Shown one piece after another: positions 12,599 through 21,548 of a DNA stretch of 64,000 bases. The notes under the pieces are model-generated. The model was given only the letters and a program-made list of their open reading frames with translations. It was not told the DNA's origin and ran no database searches. The stretch is from Plumapathes pennacea (lineage: Eukaryota > Cnidaria > Anthozoa > Antipatharia > Myriopathidae). The first letter of the stretch is position 1. Each line of letters starts with the position of its first letter. The DNA is taken from contig OZ038467.1 in NCBI GenBank assembly GCA_964036295.1, forward strand, positions 4,159,501-4,223,500. The letters run 5' to 3'. The translations under genes and the position numbers were made by a program.

Positions 12599-15500
12599 TT
12601 TCAAAAGATCCTGGATCTGCCCATAATGTTGTTTGGGTAAAGGAAAGACTTTGAGAAAGAAATTGAAATAAAGAAACAAAAACACTGATAATAAAATACT
12701 AACACAAATATACTGTCCAAAGCAAAAGAGGTAAAGAGAAGGTGTACTTACAGACTCACTTATATTTACACATTCGTCCCCATTAAATATGTTGGAGACA
12801 TCACTGGGTACCTGTAATATTCAATCAACCTTTTAACACAAACTTCAGTTTTCTCAAGGGACTCCTTATTCACCTTATAATAATAAATATATGACTTCAT
12901 AACACCAAGAGGTATACTTTATTGAAGAAACACATCTTTGTTTGAGTTTGATAACATATTTTGTGTTAGAACATGGCATCCACACTGAAACACCAGGTTC
13001 ACAGTCTATCACAACTACATTCATACCTTGGTGGGGACTAAAGCCTTGTTTACTGCCTTGATGGCTTCATCGAAATTCTCCTCTTCCTCTGGGATCCCAT
13101 TCGCATTCTTTCGAATTCCTGAAAGACACCCAGGTAAAATCAGCTGTACATGACTGTGTACAAAGTACAGTGTACACTTAAATGTTTTATCACAACTTGA
13201 ACTACAGGGCCTGGTTTTTCAAAGCACAATTAGGCTAATCCTGGATTAGGTCTAAACTTTCCTGTCATTTTTTAGCCTGAAAATCTAAAAGTTTTGTCCA
13301 CAATGACTTTCTTGATAACGTTTTAAGCTGGAACAAGCTTTCTAATCCATATTTGAACAAAACCCTGCATTTTATCAGCACAGAGGTCGTCAGAAAGAAT
13401 TTCGTTAATCCTGGATTAGCTTAATTGGCTTTCAAAAAACCGGGCCCAGTACAGTATGACTACTGTACTGAGAGAAAGATACTTTGTTTGCATGACCCTA
13501 ACTACAAGGGCATTGTTATTAAAGCTATTATAGCATCTATTCTATAATAGGAATAATATTATTGATATATAACAATAATGAATTACAGATTGCTGTAATC
13601 CTTTAAGAGAGACAGAGATCAAAACAGCAGCATCTTACCTTCTCTAATCATCTGTTTAAATGTATCTTTCTCTTTATAATTCTGTGGTGACATTCCATTA
13701 TGCTGTACAACAGAGGAATGGCTTATTAGCTAAGTATGCCATACTGGAGTGCGATGCTCTGCCGACTGAGCAAATAAAGATGTTTTGCAGAGTTCAGCAA
13801 CAAGCCCAGACCTTGCAGTCACCAACTCCCGAAAGTCAGTGTCTAATTTGGTGAAAGAAAACAAAGAGGAAAAGACAGGTACAAAGTATGTCTGATGATT
13901 GTCATCACTCACCTCAGCTCTCCACTTGTTCAAAAACTTTAATAAGAGCACCAAGTATGGGGTGTGAGAATGTTCCTGGCCAGCAAGAAAGTAAGTGATT
14001 AAAACTAAAAATGGATGGAAGTCCAAGTTGTAATGTATTCTAGATAATGCTAGTCCTGTGTCGTACCAGTTTTACTGCAGTTTGAATAAGACAGATGCAC
14101 ACAAAAAAAGTTGCAGTTGGTCAGTCAGTTAATCTGTCAATCAGTCTTTCGGGGAGGCAATCAGCTGGTTGGTCAGTTACAGGAGGTGGACAGAAACTCA
14201 GGAGAGAGAGAAACATGAAGAACAGACAGACAGACAGACAGACAAAAAGACAGACAACAGGCAGGCACAAGAGATGAGCAGCACACCTGGTTAGTCATGC
14301 ACTCCAGATTAATGGAGTCAACATACTGCACCAGAGCAGGGAATGGTCTGTCTAGTCTCAAGTCACCATGGGCATTGTCTGGGTGAGACTCCATTACTGA
14401 AAGTAAGTCACAGACGTAAGTATCCAAAAGCAAGTTGACAACTTTTTTGAAGTTTGGTGAGTGCTGTTTACACTTGAAAATCTTCATAATTATTGAATTT
14501 TTGCTAACACTGTGTAGGGCTTAGAATAAGATTAACCCAAATCAAGTTGCATGTTTGAAGATGAGAAATTGGTGTATACTCTTTAGTTCATACTTGCACT
14601 TTTACTAACCAGGATGTTCCTGCACAACAAGTCGCATGTAGCCAATGAAACCATATGAACGGCACACCAAGAGTGGCACATGTGCACGCCATAAAAGTAT
14701 CCCTAGTTTCAGCAATGTTCTGATGACAACATGAAGAAGAAAGACTCCCTTAATAGAGATTCTCTTAACAATCCTATGCTGATGATCGACAAATTTCTGT
14801 ACCTAATTTCAAGTAAATGCATGCCTGATATATGTCACAAGTAATATTAATAATTAACAACAAAGAACTTACTCTTCTGTTAGCTGTGTTGCAATAACAA
14901 CAGAAAATGATGCAAAGAAATCCCCATTATTTTCCAAAAGGTGCTCTGGGGTCTGCCAAAGAAATAGGAGAATAAAGAAAGTCTGTAAGGTACATTTTGT
15001 AAATGTTAATTCCCAAGAACAATAAAGACCCCAAGGTTACCTAAATGAAAGTACAGTCTGCACAAAATGTCTGTCATTTACCTCATCAATAAATTCTCCA
15101 GAGACATCTGAATTTAGCTCCAGTAATAGTTCAGTTGTACGCTCTGCTCTTGACTGTGAATAAAAGAGAAGCAGCAGGTTGAAAATCATGATCTAATGAC
15201 AGATAGACTGATTGCTAAGGTATAGCATACAGTAGTCAGGAGTCAATCATAATTTGATAAAAAAAAAAAAGAGAGAGACTGTACTTCATTTCTAAGTATT
15301 TTTTTCAGGCCATGGATATTAAAAACAAATTGTTGTGGTCATACCTTTCCAATACTGTGCTTGTCCAGGAAGAAACTGAAAAGAAAAGATTACATGTTGA
15401 CAGCTTGGTACTCTACACGTCACTCACGTAAATGTAAGTTCTATAACTTTCATCATGCATGTTGGGATTTCAGCAAATGATCCAAAGTTGTGCATATGAA

Positions 15501-16955
15501 CGGCACACAAAGAATATATAAACATAAAAGTACCTAAACCTGAAATCATTTTTAAGGATAAAGCTTCCCAGGTATTTGTGGTACAATATGCTGCTGTTCA
15601 TCTGCTGAATGCAACTTACTTTTTGCCAACATCATCTCCTGTCACTTTATGTCCATCCACAATGGTAAATGACCCAATACCTGAAAATAAAGGTATCACA
15701 AGAGAGGTTACTGAGCATAAGGGTGCGTTTCTTTATAGATCCATGATCCAAAGTATCCAATTTTGGATATGATCCAGTGAATCCGTCCTCAGTGTGGATC
15801 ACATGGATTCATTATATGGTTTTGGATTTCAGTAAAGAAACAGAGAATCTGTTTTTGGATTTGTGATCCGGATTTGGATTCCTAAAAAGAAACACACCCT
15901 AAGTGTAGTGTACCTGTTTATAGTGAAAATATTCAAACTATATACGGTAAAGTGTACTCAGGGCTTGGAAACTCTGCTAGCCTGATGCCTGAGGCCAGGA
16001 AAATTTGACATTGGGCTCGCAAGCTGGCAAGTAATAATGCTTGTACAGTTGACTTTCTCTAAGGACAATTGTTTCTTCAGGTCTGACTTTCTATGCACTA
16101 AATATATATAAATTTTATATTCTTTCAAATTCCCTCATGCTTCCAGAACTCAACATTGCATGCTGATGCATGCTTTCTAAAATGGAAACCTGGTTACTCA
16201 AAACTTCAAGGAAAATAAAAATTGGTTTGAGTTATCAGGAGTTCACGTTATTGGGGGTAAAATTACAGTGTTAGCAAATCAAAGGGATTAAATGACATTT
16301 GGTTCAAGTTATCAGGAGGTTCGGGTTATCGAGGGTTCGAGTTCTTGGATTCCACTGTAGTAAATTCTAGCATTACTATACTATACCTGGTAAAATCAGA
16401 TTCTTCAATATCTCGGTGCCAGTAGCTGAAGCATTTATCAAACAGATCTTAGCACCTTCAAGGGCAGCCTGTCCATGATCTCCCCACAGTCTGCACAGCA
16501 AAAATAATGGACCATCAAGCTCGGCTAGTAAACAACTCGAGATATTTCATTTCTCTTCCCTTTTAACTAGAACATGTGTTTTATACATGTACATTTGTGT
16601 CCACTTTATCCGAAGTGAGTAAAAACAACTTTTTTTTTGGTTTTTGTTTTTAACTGGTTTGTTGACATGATATCAAAAGAATGCCATCATGCTACCTCGA
16701 TTCTCAATCTGAACTAGCGAATTCTTTCAGTTTTGTGAAAGTTAAAAATACACTGTACCTCCCGTACGTAATTTCAAATCCTCAATTTGAAACACATTTC
16801 CGCCATGCAACTTCTACATTTGTTTTAGCATGATATTCAAAGCGTATTCCTCACCTCAATTGGCGATCATATTTTTTGGTCTTATCCAAAGCTGTCTTGT
16901 GCATTTTCGGTTTTCTTCCTGTCAAGACAGCCGTACTGTCTGCCTTCCTCTTCAT
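7892..16955 (-). CDS. NAE1: NEDD8-activating enzyme E1 regulatory subunit (22 coding exons)
   Basis: APPBP1-type pseudo-E1 subunit that pairs with UBA3 to adenylate NEDD8 for cullin neddylation. Exons: 16855-16955, 16387-16490, 15620-15680, 15345-15375, 15082-15153, 14873-14952, 14610-14719, 14287-14396, 13913-13975, 13639-13702, 13027-13118, 12752-12811, 12219-12279, 11520-11592, 11176-11251, 10986-11025, 10460-10546, 9843-9935, 9507-9550, 8887-8957, 8569-8618, 7892-8001. They sum to 1653 nt, 550 aa plus stop (human 534), with phase consistent throughout. Signatures: [113 protein letters not shown], and a C-terminus [13 protein letters not shown]. An in-frame TGA lies just upstream of the chosen ATG, fixing the start. 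Exon 16 uses the AG before TCTGCAGAC; two later AGs break phase. Confidence 0.95.
8239..8460. repeat. 89-bp tandem repeat, about 2.5 units
   Basis: Units begin near 8239, 8328 and 8417 with (A/G)TTAGAATGTAC and share GAGTG(G/C)TCACAC, TTTCATT and AGTGAACACTGCT. Divergence is moderate. It lies in the NAE1 intron before exon 21. Confidence 0.7.
9674..9787. repeat. Small foldback with telomere-like core
   Basis: Arms CGGCTCAGAAGGAC and GTCCTTCTGAGCCG flank a core containing CCTAAACCTAACCCTAATCC. It lies in an NAE1 intron. Confidence 0.55.
11708..12044. mobile_element. Double-hairpin foldback element, copy A
   Basis: Two adjacent inverted repeats: 11708-11737 with 11872-11902 (about 30-bp arms), then a longer hairpin, 11906-11961 with 11999-12044, whose loop reads ACTCACTCGCGAAGCGCTCG. 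It lies in an NAE1 intron. The same layout is seen at 44751-45109. Any ORF across it is incidental. Confidence 0.65.
12561..12598. repeat. Poly(C) run of 38
   Basis: Thirty-eight consecutive C in an NAE1 intron, 120 bp from a G run at 12426-12438. The true length may differ because of sequencing or assembly slippage. Confidence 0.9.
13209..13448. mobile_element. GGGCCCGGTTTTTC-type MITE, copy 1
   Basis: About 240 bp with inverted ends (GGCCTGGTTTTTCAAAGC at the left; AAAAAACCGGGCCC at the right). Each end carries CTAATCCTGGATTAG or its complement. It lies in an NAE1 intron; a close copy is at 39988-40230. Confidence 0.7.
14224..14246. repeat. (ACAG)n microsatellite
   Basis: A short ACAG/GACA array in an NAE1 intron. 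Confidence 0.7.
16215..16363. mobile_element. Pogo/Tigger-like MITE relic
   Basis: Reads (minus strand) CTACAGTGGAATCC, then AACTCGAACCCTCGATAACC. Tigger/pogo-type ends are CAGT-(N)-GAACC-TCGATAA-CTCGAA with TA insertion. An inner opposed copy of GTTATCAGGAG supports inverted ends. It lies in NAE1 intron 2. Confidence 0.5.
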
Positions 16956-17229
16956 AGCGCATGCTCAATCCGTATGAGAGCCCTTCGATCGTGGGTACAG
17001 CGGTTTGTGCTACTTCATGTTATGTCTCATGTACTGTTTGTCAAGTTTATGTATGGTTTCGTTCGAAATGCTTTCCGGATGCTCGCGACGTGAAATGGCG
17101 GGATTCTAACCATCAACGGATCACGCTAGCTTGCACATTTTGGTGAGATTACAGAAAAACAGGGCCTTGAGGCAGGCGTACCTCCCACGCCTCGTCCGAT
17201 TGTCTGTCACGGAAAGCCTGTCCTGCACG

Positions 17230-17450
17230 TGATCAGTGTTTAGGCGAATGGTAAAATCCGAGACTCGCGAGACCCTTACTTTAAAATCAGAGATCGAGTC
17301 TTTAGCAACTTTAGAAATTCCGAAAAACAAAAATCAAACACATAAACGAGACTTTGTGACTCATCACAAAGGCTTCCGAGATTTCGAGATCGTTATCAAA
17401 AAGTTTCCAAGACCCAAGATTTTCCAGGTACCATTCGTCACCCCTAACAT
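17230..17450. mobile_element. Older copy of the GGGGTGGCGAATGG hAT-like MITE
   Basis: The left end GGCGAATGGTAAAATC(C) and right end ACCATTCGTCACCCC are opposed, and the interior matches the reverse complement of the element at 55050-55261 (AAAATCTTGGGTCTTG, GAGTCTCGGATTTTACC). It lies upstream of NAE1. The left terminus is degraded. Confidence 0.6.
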
Positions 17451-17751
17451 TCCTTTTGATTTTATTGACCGATGATTGGTTCTGTTGTTCCCATGAGACT
17501 GACGTCACGCTATTTCCTCCTGTTTAGCATACATGAGGTTGAGGTGGAAAAGCGTTCATTTGCTCCTTGTCGTTCTCCGGGACGGCTTCAAAATTTCTTC
17601 TTATTTCTGCCGCTCTCAATGTCATGTCATGTCCGGCAACGACAACGTTATTCTTCAAATGCGTTTCATACATTGTTTTATCTTGGATTAACTGCAGCAG
17701 TCACTCAAAATTTTGGGTGGGAGTGTGCCGCCCGGGACTGAAAACCCTTAC

Positions 17752-17870
17752 CCTATTTCAGACCAAAATTTGCGATTTTCGCCCCTATTTTAGACCAAAT
17801 ATCGAAACCTCCGACCCTATTTCAGACTAAAATGCTGAAAATGATACCCTTTGGAGCGGCACATACCTAT
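17752..17870. repeat. CCCTATTTCAGACCAAAA repeats
   Basis: Three spaced variants of CCCTATTT(C/T)AGAC followed by AAAAT. Related TCTGAAATAGGGTAAGG sequence, opposite orientation, occurs near 4065-4090, so this is a dispersed family. It is followed by a C run at 17874. Confidence 0.55.
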
Positions 17871-17894
17871 ATGCCCCCCCCCCCCCCGGATATA

Positions 17895-18055
17895 ATCGCT
17901 AGCTTGTAGTGTAGAGTTCAGTTAGAGTTAGAGTTGTGACTTGGAGCCCGAGCTCTCCGTCAGTCTTGAAGTCCGAGCTTAGTGTGAAGAGCTGCTCCAG
18001 CCGTGACGAGTAAAGAAGTCAACAAGTCCAGAAGCGAGTTCCCCAGTAACACAAT
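17895..18055 (+). repeat. LTR relic related to the 25-kb retrotransposon
   Basis: Matches the 3' part of the 625-bp LTR: TAGTGTAGAGTTCAG, then GTTGTGACTTGGAGCCCGAG, CTCTCCGT, AATAAAG-like AGTAAAGAAGTCA, and AGAAGCGAGT. It ends at a position like the LTR terminus (AGTAACACAATA versus CCGTAACA). Several substitutions and indels separate it from the intact LTRs. Confidence 0.7.
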
Positions 18056-18727
18056 AACGTTTAACACAATTCTGTTATCATTATTCACACTGCATCAGTG
18101 AATACGTTAATTGCTTCAACGCAAAAAGTTACCGATGACAACAAAACGACTGATGAGTTCGTTGTTCCATCTGATCCTCCGTTTCCACTGTATTCGAGAA
18201 AGCCGTTGAGTAACCTGGGGTTTACTGTTAAGTGTTATGGGCCTGAACGTGACACTCGGCAAACGTGCGTGCAGTGCACGGACCGGTGTCCTAGCGGATT
18301 TTATCCCCCCCGGATAGAATCCGCTAGCCGATTCAGTCCCCCTCGGATAATATCCGCGAGCGGATTCTATCCCCCTCTCGCGGATTTAATCCCCCCTAAC
18401 TCATACTCGACAGCGAAGAGTTCAAAGGTCTTAGAAGCCGTGTCTTGAAATTTATCATGTAGTTGGATGCAAAGCACATTAGAGACTTGAAACAAAGATT
18501 GTTTTTTAACAATAGGCATAGCCGTACGCCATTCCCTTTAACCGTCGGTCGGGGTCGTGGCTGGTCGGCCACGGTCGGCCACACACACATCGTTTTCGAA
18601 AGTTCTAATGTTGCTTCGATCAACTAAATTAGACTAAACAGCATCGCGCGTCTGCCGACTGTTTAGATCCATTTAATTGGATCGGCAACCCATTGTTATT
18701 TTCGAAATATTTAATTCCTTTGAAGCG

Positions 18728-18830
18728 TAGTCTGCTCGCAGCCGTTTTTGTGGTCGCAACACTTTGTACCCCTCCCCCCCAAACAGGGGCACAAAGTGTT
18801 GCCACCACAAAAACGGCTGCGAGCAGACTA
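18728..18830. mobile_element. 103-bp foldback with 9-bp target duplication
   Basis: Near-perfect inverted arms of about 39 bp (TAGTCTGCTCGCAGCCG... and its complement) around a C/G-rich spacer. It is flanked by TTTGAAGCG on both sides (18719-18727, 18831-18839). A 9-bp duplication suits Mutator-like elements. Confidence 0.8.
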
Positions 18831-18847
18831 TTTGAAGCGTTGAAAAC

Positions 18848-19064
18848 GTTTAATTAGGCGACTTCGAAGTGTTAAACGCCTTTATAACAATGCCGGGTGG
18901 TTCTAAAAAAACTTCAATTCAATTCAATTCAATTCCATGAAGCGTTGAAACGTTTGATTAGGTGTTTGGATCCAGATTTGAAATCACAGTAGGTGGTTCG
19001 ATCCTTCAATCACTCTGGCTACAAAAGGCAGTCTTCTATCACGTCTCGCATTTCCCGCGATCGA
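18848..19064 (+). repeat. Direct repeat copy A
   Basis: About 217 bp from AACGTTTAATTAGG, through CGCCTTTATAACAATG, an AATTC array and GGTTCGATCC, to TCCCGCGATCG. It matches 19291-19508 with moderate divergence. Confidence 0.65.
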
Positions 19065-19066
19065 CG

Positions 19067-19300
19067 ATGTCTGAAAGTGAAGCCTTCAACCAAATATTTC
19101 AGTATCTAAGTAATGGCGAATATAGGGATTGCACAAAACTGCAGAAAAGAGCTATTCAAACCAAGTCGACAAACTTTGTCCTGGAAGATGGCAATCTATT
19201 CTTCATTGGAAAGTCCAAACATCAGCCAAGGAGATGTGTCCATGACAAGGAGGAACAAGCCAGGATCATAGCCTCTTGTCACTCGGACAAAAACGTTTAA
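19067..19300 (+). pseudogene. Integrase-type H2C2 zinc-domain fragment
   Basis: An open stretch starting MSESEAFNQIFQYLSNGEY and ending RRCVHDKEEQARIIASCHSD. The VHDKEEQARIIASCHSD portion is typical of the H2C2 zinc-binding module before retroelement integrase cores and of GIN1-like domesticated genes. The usual continuation (GHxG and the catalytic core) is missing, as the frame runs into the downstream direct repeat and stops. It is probably a broken copy. Confidence 0.55.
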
Positions 19301-19508
19301 CTAGTGTAACCGCCTTTATAACAATAGGCGGTTAAAAAAAACAAACATAAATTCAATTCAATTCAATTCAATTCGTTATAATGAAGCGTTGAAAACGTTT
19401 AATTAGTGGTTTGGATCCCGATTTGAAATCATAGTAAGCGGTTCGATCCGTCAATGACTCTGGCTAAAAGGGCAGTTTTCTATCACGTTTCGCATCTCCC
19501 GCGATCGA
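19291..19508 (+). repeat. Direct repeat copy B
   Basis: Same order of blocks as copy A (CGCCTTTATAACAAT, AATTC array, TTGGATCC, GGTTCGATCC, CCCGCGATCG). The two copies flank the H2C2 fragment with an offset of about 443 bp. Confidence 0.65.
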
Positions 19509-19913
19509 GAGCAATGACGGGGGTATAAAATCCGCGGGGATAAAATCCGCGAGAGGTGATGAAATCCACTAGCGGATTTTATCCGGGGGGGATAAAATTC
19601 GCGGGGAGATAAAATCCGCTGTGACACCGGAGCAAATGCAGGACAACTGCCTTTTGTGGGTTAAAATCTTGCTGTTAAACAAGTTCTGATGTTGTTGACC
19701 AAGGCCTCACTGTCGTTCCTGTTCAAAACATTCTCAGTACAACAGCAAGGAAGGCACGACGACGCCGGTTAATTCTTAACAGCAGAATTTGCCAATAACG
19801 TGGCGGAGCGCGGAGCCGTGCCGGATAACGTGCCGGAATGTGCACTACGTCACAACAGCCAATCATTATATTTGTGTACACTCAGTTCTTGTATTACAAC
19901 AGTATTGCTTGCC

Positions 19914-20234
19914 ATGTCTTGCACATCGATGAAGTGGACGATCTTTGGCTTCGTATTGATATTTTCGGTCTTGCCGAGTGACGGCCAAACGCGCAACACC
20001 AGTGATTGCCAAGCACTCCAAAAGCCGAATGCATCGAGGATCAGTAACACAGGAGAAGAAAAACCGGTAAACGAACAAACTCCAATTTGTACTGAAAGTT
20101 ATTATAAAGCCTTGATAGAGGTGATATATACTGTAGCCGCGAACAGGTTCGACTGGTATAAAAACGAGTCGGAGAACTCACTCCATGCACGCTGCTTTTT
20201 TGCCGAGAATTCTTCCCTCGTGCCGCCATCTTGA
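19914..20234 (+). CDS. Hypothetical secreted-type ORF
   Basis: Unrecognised open frame. From ATG 19914 it encodes a hydrophobic signal-like segment (MKWTIFGFVLIFSVLPSDG) and then a polar stretch with several Asn-X-Ser/Thr sites and Cys residues. The 3' end overlaps sequence shared with the adjacent foldback (GGTATAAAAACGAGTCG, 20153-20169), and no splice partner was found. It could be a first exon of a lineage-specific gene or chance. The frame is also open upstream from 19800. Confidence 0.22.
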   Translation: MSCTSMKWTIFGFVLIFSVLPSDGQTRNTSDCQALQKPNASRISNTGEEKPVNEQTPICTESYYKALIEVIYTVAANRFDWYKNESENSLHARCFFAENSSLVPPS

Positions 20235-20289
20235 AACTGTCAAATATCTCGATTTGATACTGAAACATACGCTTCTGGTCTCCAGTTAA

Positions 20290-20489
20290 GTTCGACTCGT
20301 TTTTATGCTAGACGCATTTCTTGTCTGAGACGAATTAGACGTCTGCTAAGTGCGTCTTTCAGTCGCACTTAACAGACGCATAAGAATTAAGTGCGTCTGC
20401 CCTGTTTTCCGTTTTTATACTAGACGAATTAGTCGTCCGAGACGACTAATGCGTCTGAGACGAATTAGTCGTCTGTAGTATAAAAACGG
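20290..20489. mobile_element. Nested palindromic repeat, TTTTTATACTAGACG family
   Basis: A hairpin at 20409-20489 (CCGTTTTTATACTAGACGAA with its complement at the right) next to a diverged version at 20290-20400 made of GACGCATTAG-like blocks. The motif TAGTCGTC/GACGACTA recurs several times. Confidence 0.6.
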
Positions 20490-20816
20490 CAAATGTTTTT
20501 TCAGTACCGTAACATTTCATTTTAATTGGAATATACTGACCAAGTCTGCATGTTCTAGTGCCAAAACAAATGCAGCGCGGCAAACGAGACTAAAATATTC
20601 AATGACCGCCTGCACACAAAGGTTGTCTATTTCTACTGAGACAAGCACAAATGACTTGATGAGATGCATGCCAGTCATAGTTATTAAATCAGATACCATC
20701 AACAGTTGTCTTAAAAATTTCGTTTTGTTTTTCGATATAAATAGCATGTGTCAGGTCTTGAAGACAAAGATAATAAATAATGAATAAAAGGCATGTCAGT
20801 GAATGCGGAAGTGTGT

Positions 20817-21289
20817 ATGGAACGCCATCAAGGCGCTGTTGCACTGCAATTTTCTGAGCAACTTTTCTTGAAACGGTTGAAAATTTTTCGTTGCAACTTG
20901 AAACGATTTATGCCGAGGAAAGTTGGGGGAAAATTGTGATTGGCGCGCTGTAAATTCCAGAAGTCAACACGGCGGAACTTGAATAATTATAGAGAAGTGC
21001 ACATGCGCTCTTGGTCGCGCCATGTTGCTGGAGGGCTGTGCAACAGCGTTTCAAACTGCTGCAACGCGCTAAAAAGTACAGTTCTACTTTGTTGCGCGCA
21101 AACAAACAAACAAAAAAAACTGCAACACTGGCCTTGTTACACTGTGCAATTTTCAGCAAAGTCTTATGATACTTTTTGTTATCTTTATTCTTTTGTTATC
21201 TTCTTTGTTTTTGTTGTCTTTATGTTCGGTGTTTGTTTCATTATGTTGGGTGCTCACTTCAAGCGGTGTTTACTTTATGGCGTTCCATA
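20817..21289. mobile_element. Possible foldback element bounded by TGGAACGCCAT
   Basis: TGGAACGCCAT near 20817 and its exact complement ATGGCGTTCCA near 21279 face each other. Inside them GTTGCACTGCAATTTTCTGAG is opposed by a diverged TGCAATTTTCAG, with repeated TTGCAAC/GTTGCAA words. It lies just upstream of the DUR3-like gene and may overlap its promoter. Confidence 0.4.
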
Positions 21290-21548
21290 AATGTGAAATA
21301 TTTAGAAAAAATTATAAACTAGAATAAGCACACAATCGTTTCCTTTTTCGTGCCGACACTTTGGCTAAATTAGCGTACTATCTATATATTCTTTCGTCGG
21401 TCTGCCTGTTTCTTTATCACTCGGTCGTCAAGTAATACAACTGTGGAGTGCGGTAAACGCGGCATGGTGGACAGTGCAGACAAAGTTGCCGACACTATTG
21501 TGTCTATAAAAAATATCACCGGATATTTTTCCCTCTGAACTACAACTT

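Larger units (their letters stand above)
18283..19630. mobile_element. 1.35-kb composite unit with CCGGTGTC terminal inverted repeats
   Basis: The left end CCGGTGTCCTAGCGGATTTT and right end AAAATCCGCTGTGACACCGG are opposed. For about 115 bp inward both ends carry iterated CGGATTTTATCCCCC motifs in opposite orientation. The interior holds a MULE-like foldback, two direct repeats and an H2C2 integrase-like fragment. No transposase ORF or target duplication was seen. Confidence 0.5.

Noticed and set aside
18098..18448. 116-codon ORF with several Cys near its middle
   Set aside because: It runs from the flank of the LTR relic into the iterated CGGATTTTATCCCCC end. No family was recognised and no splice partner found.
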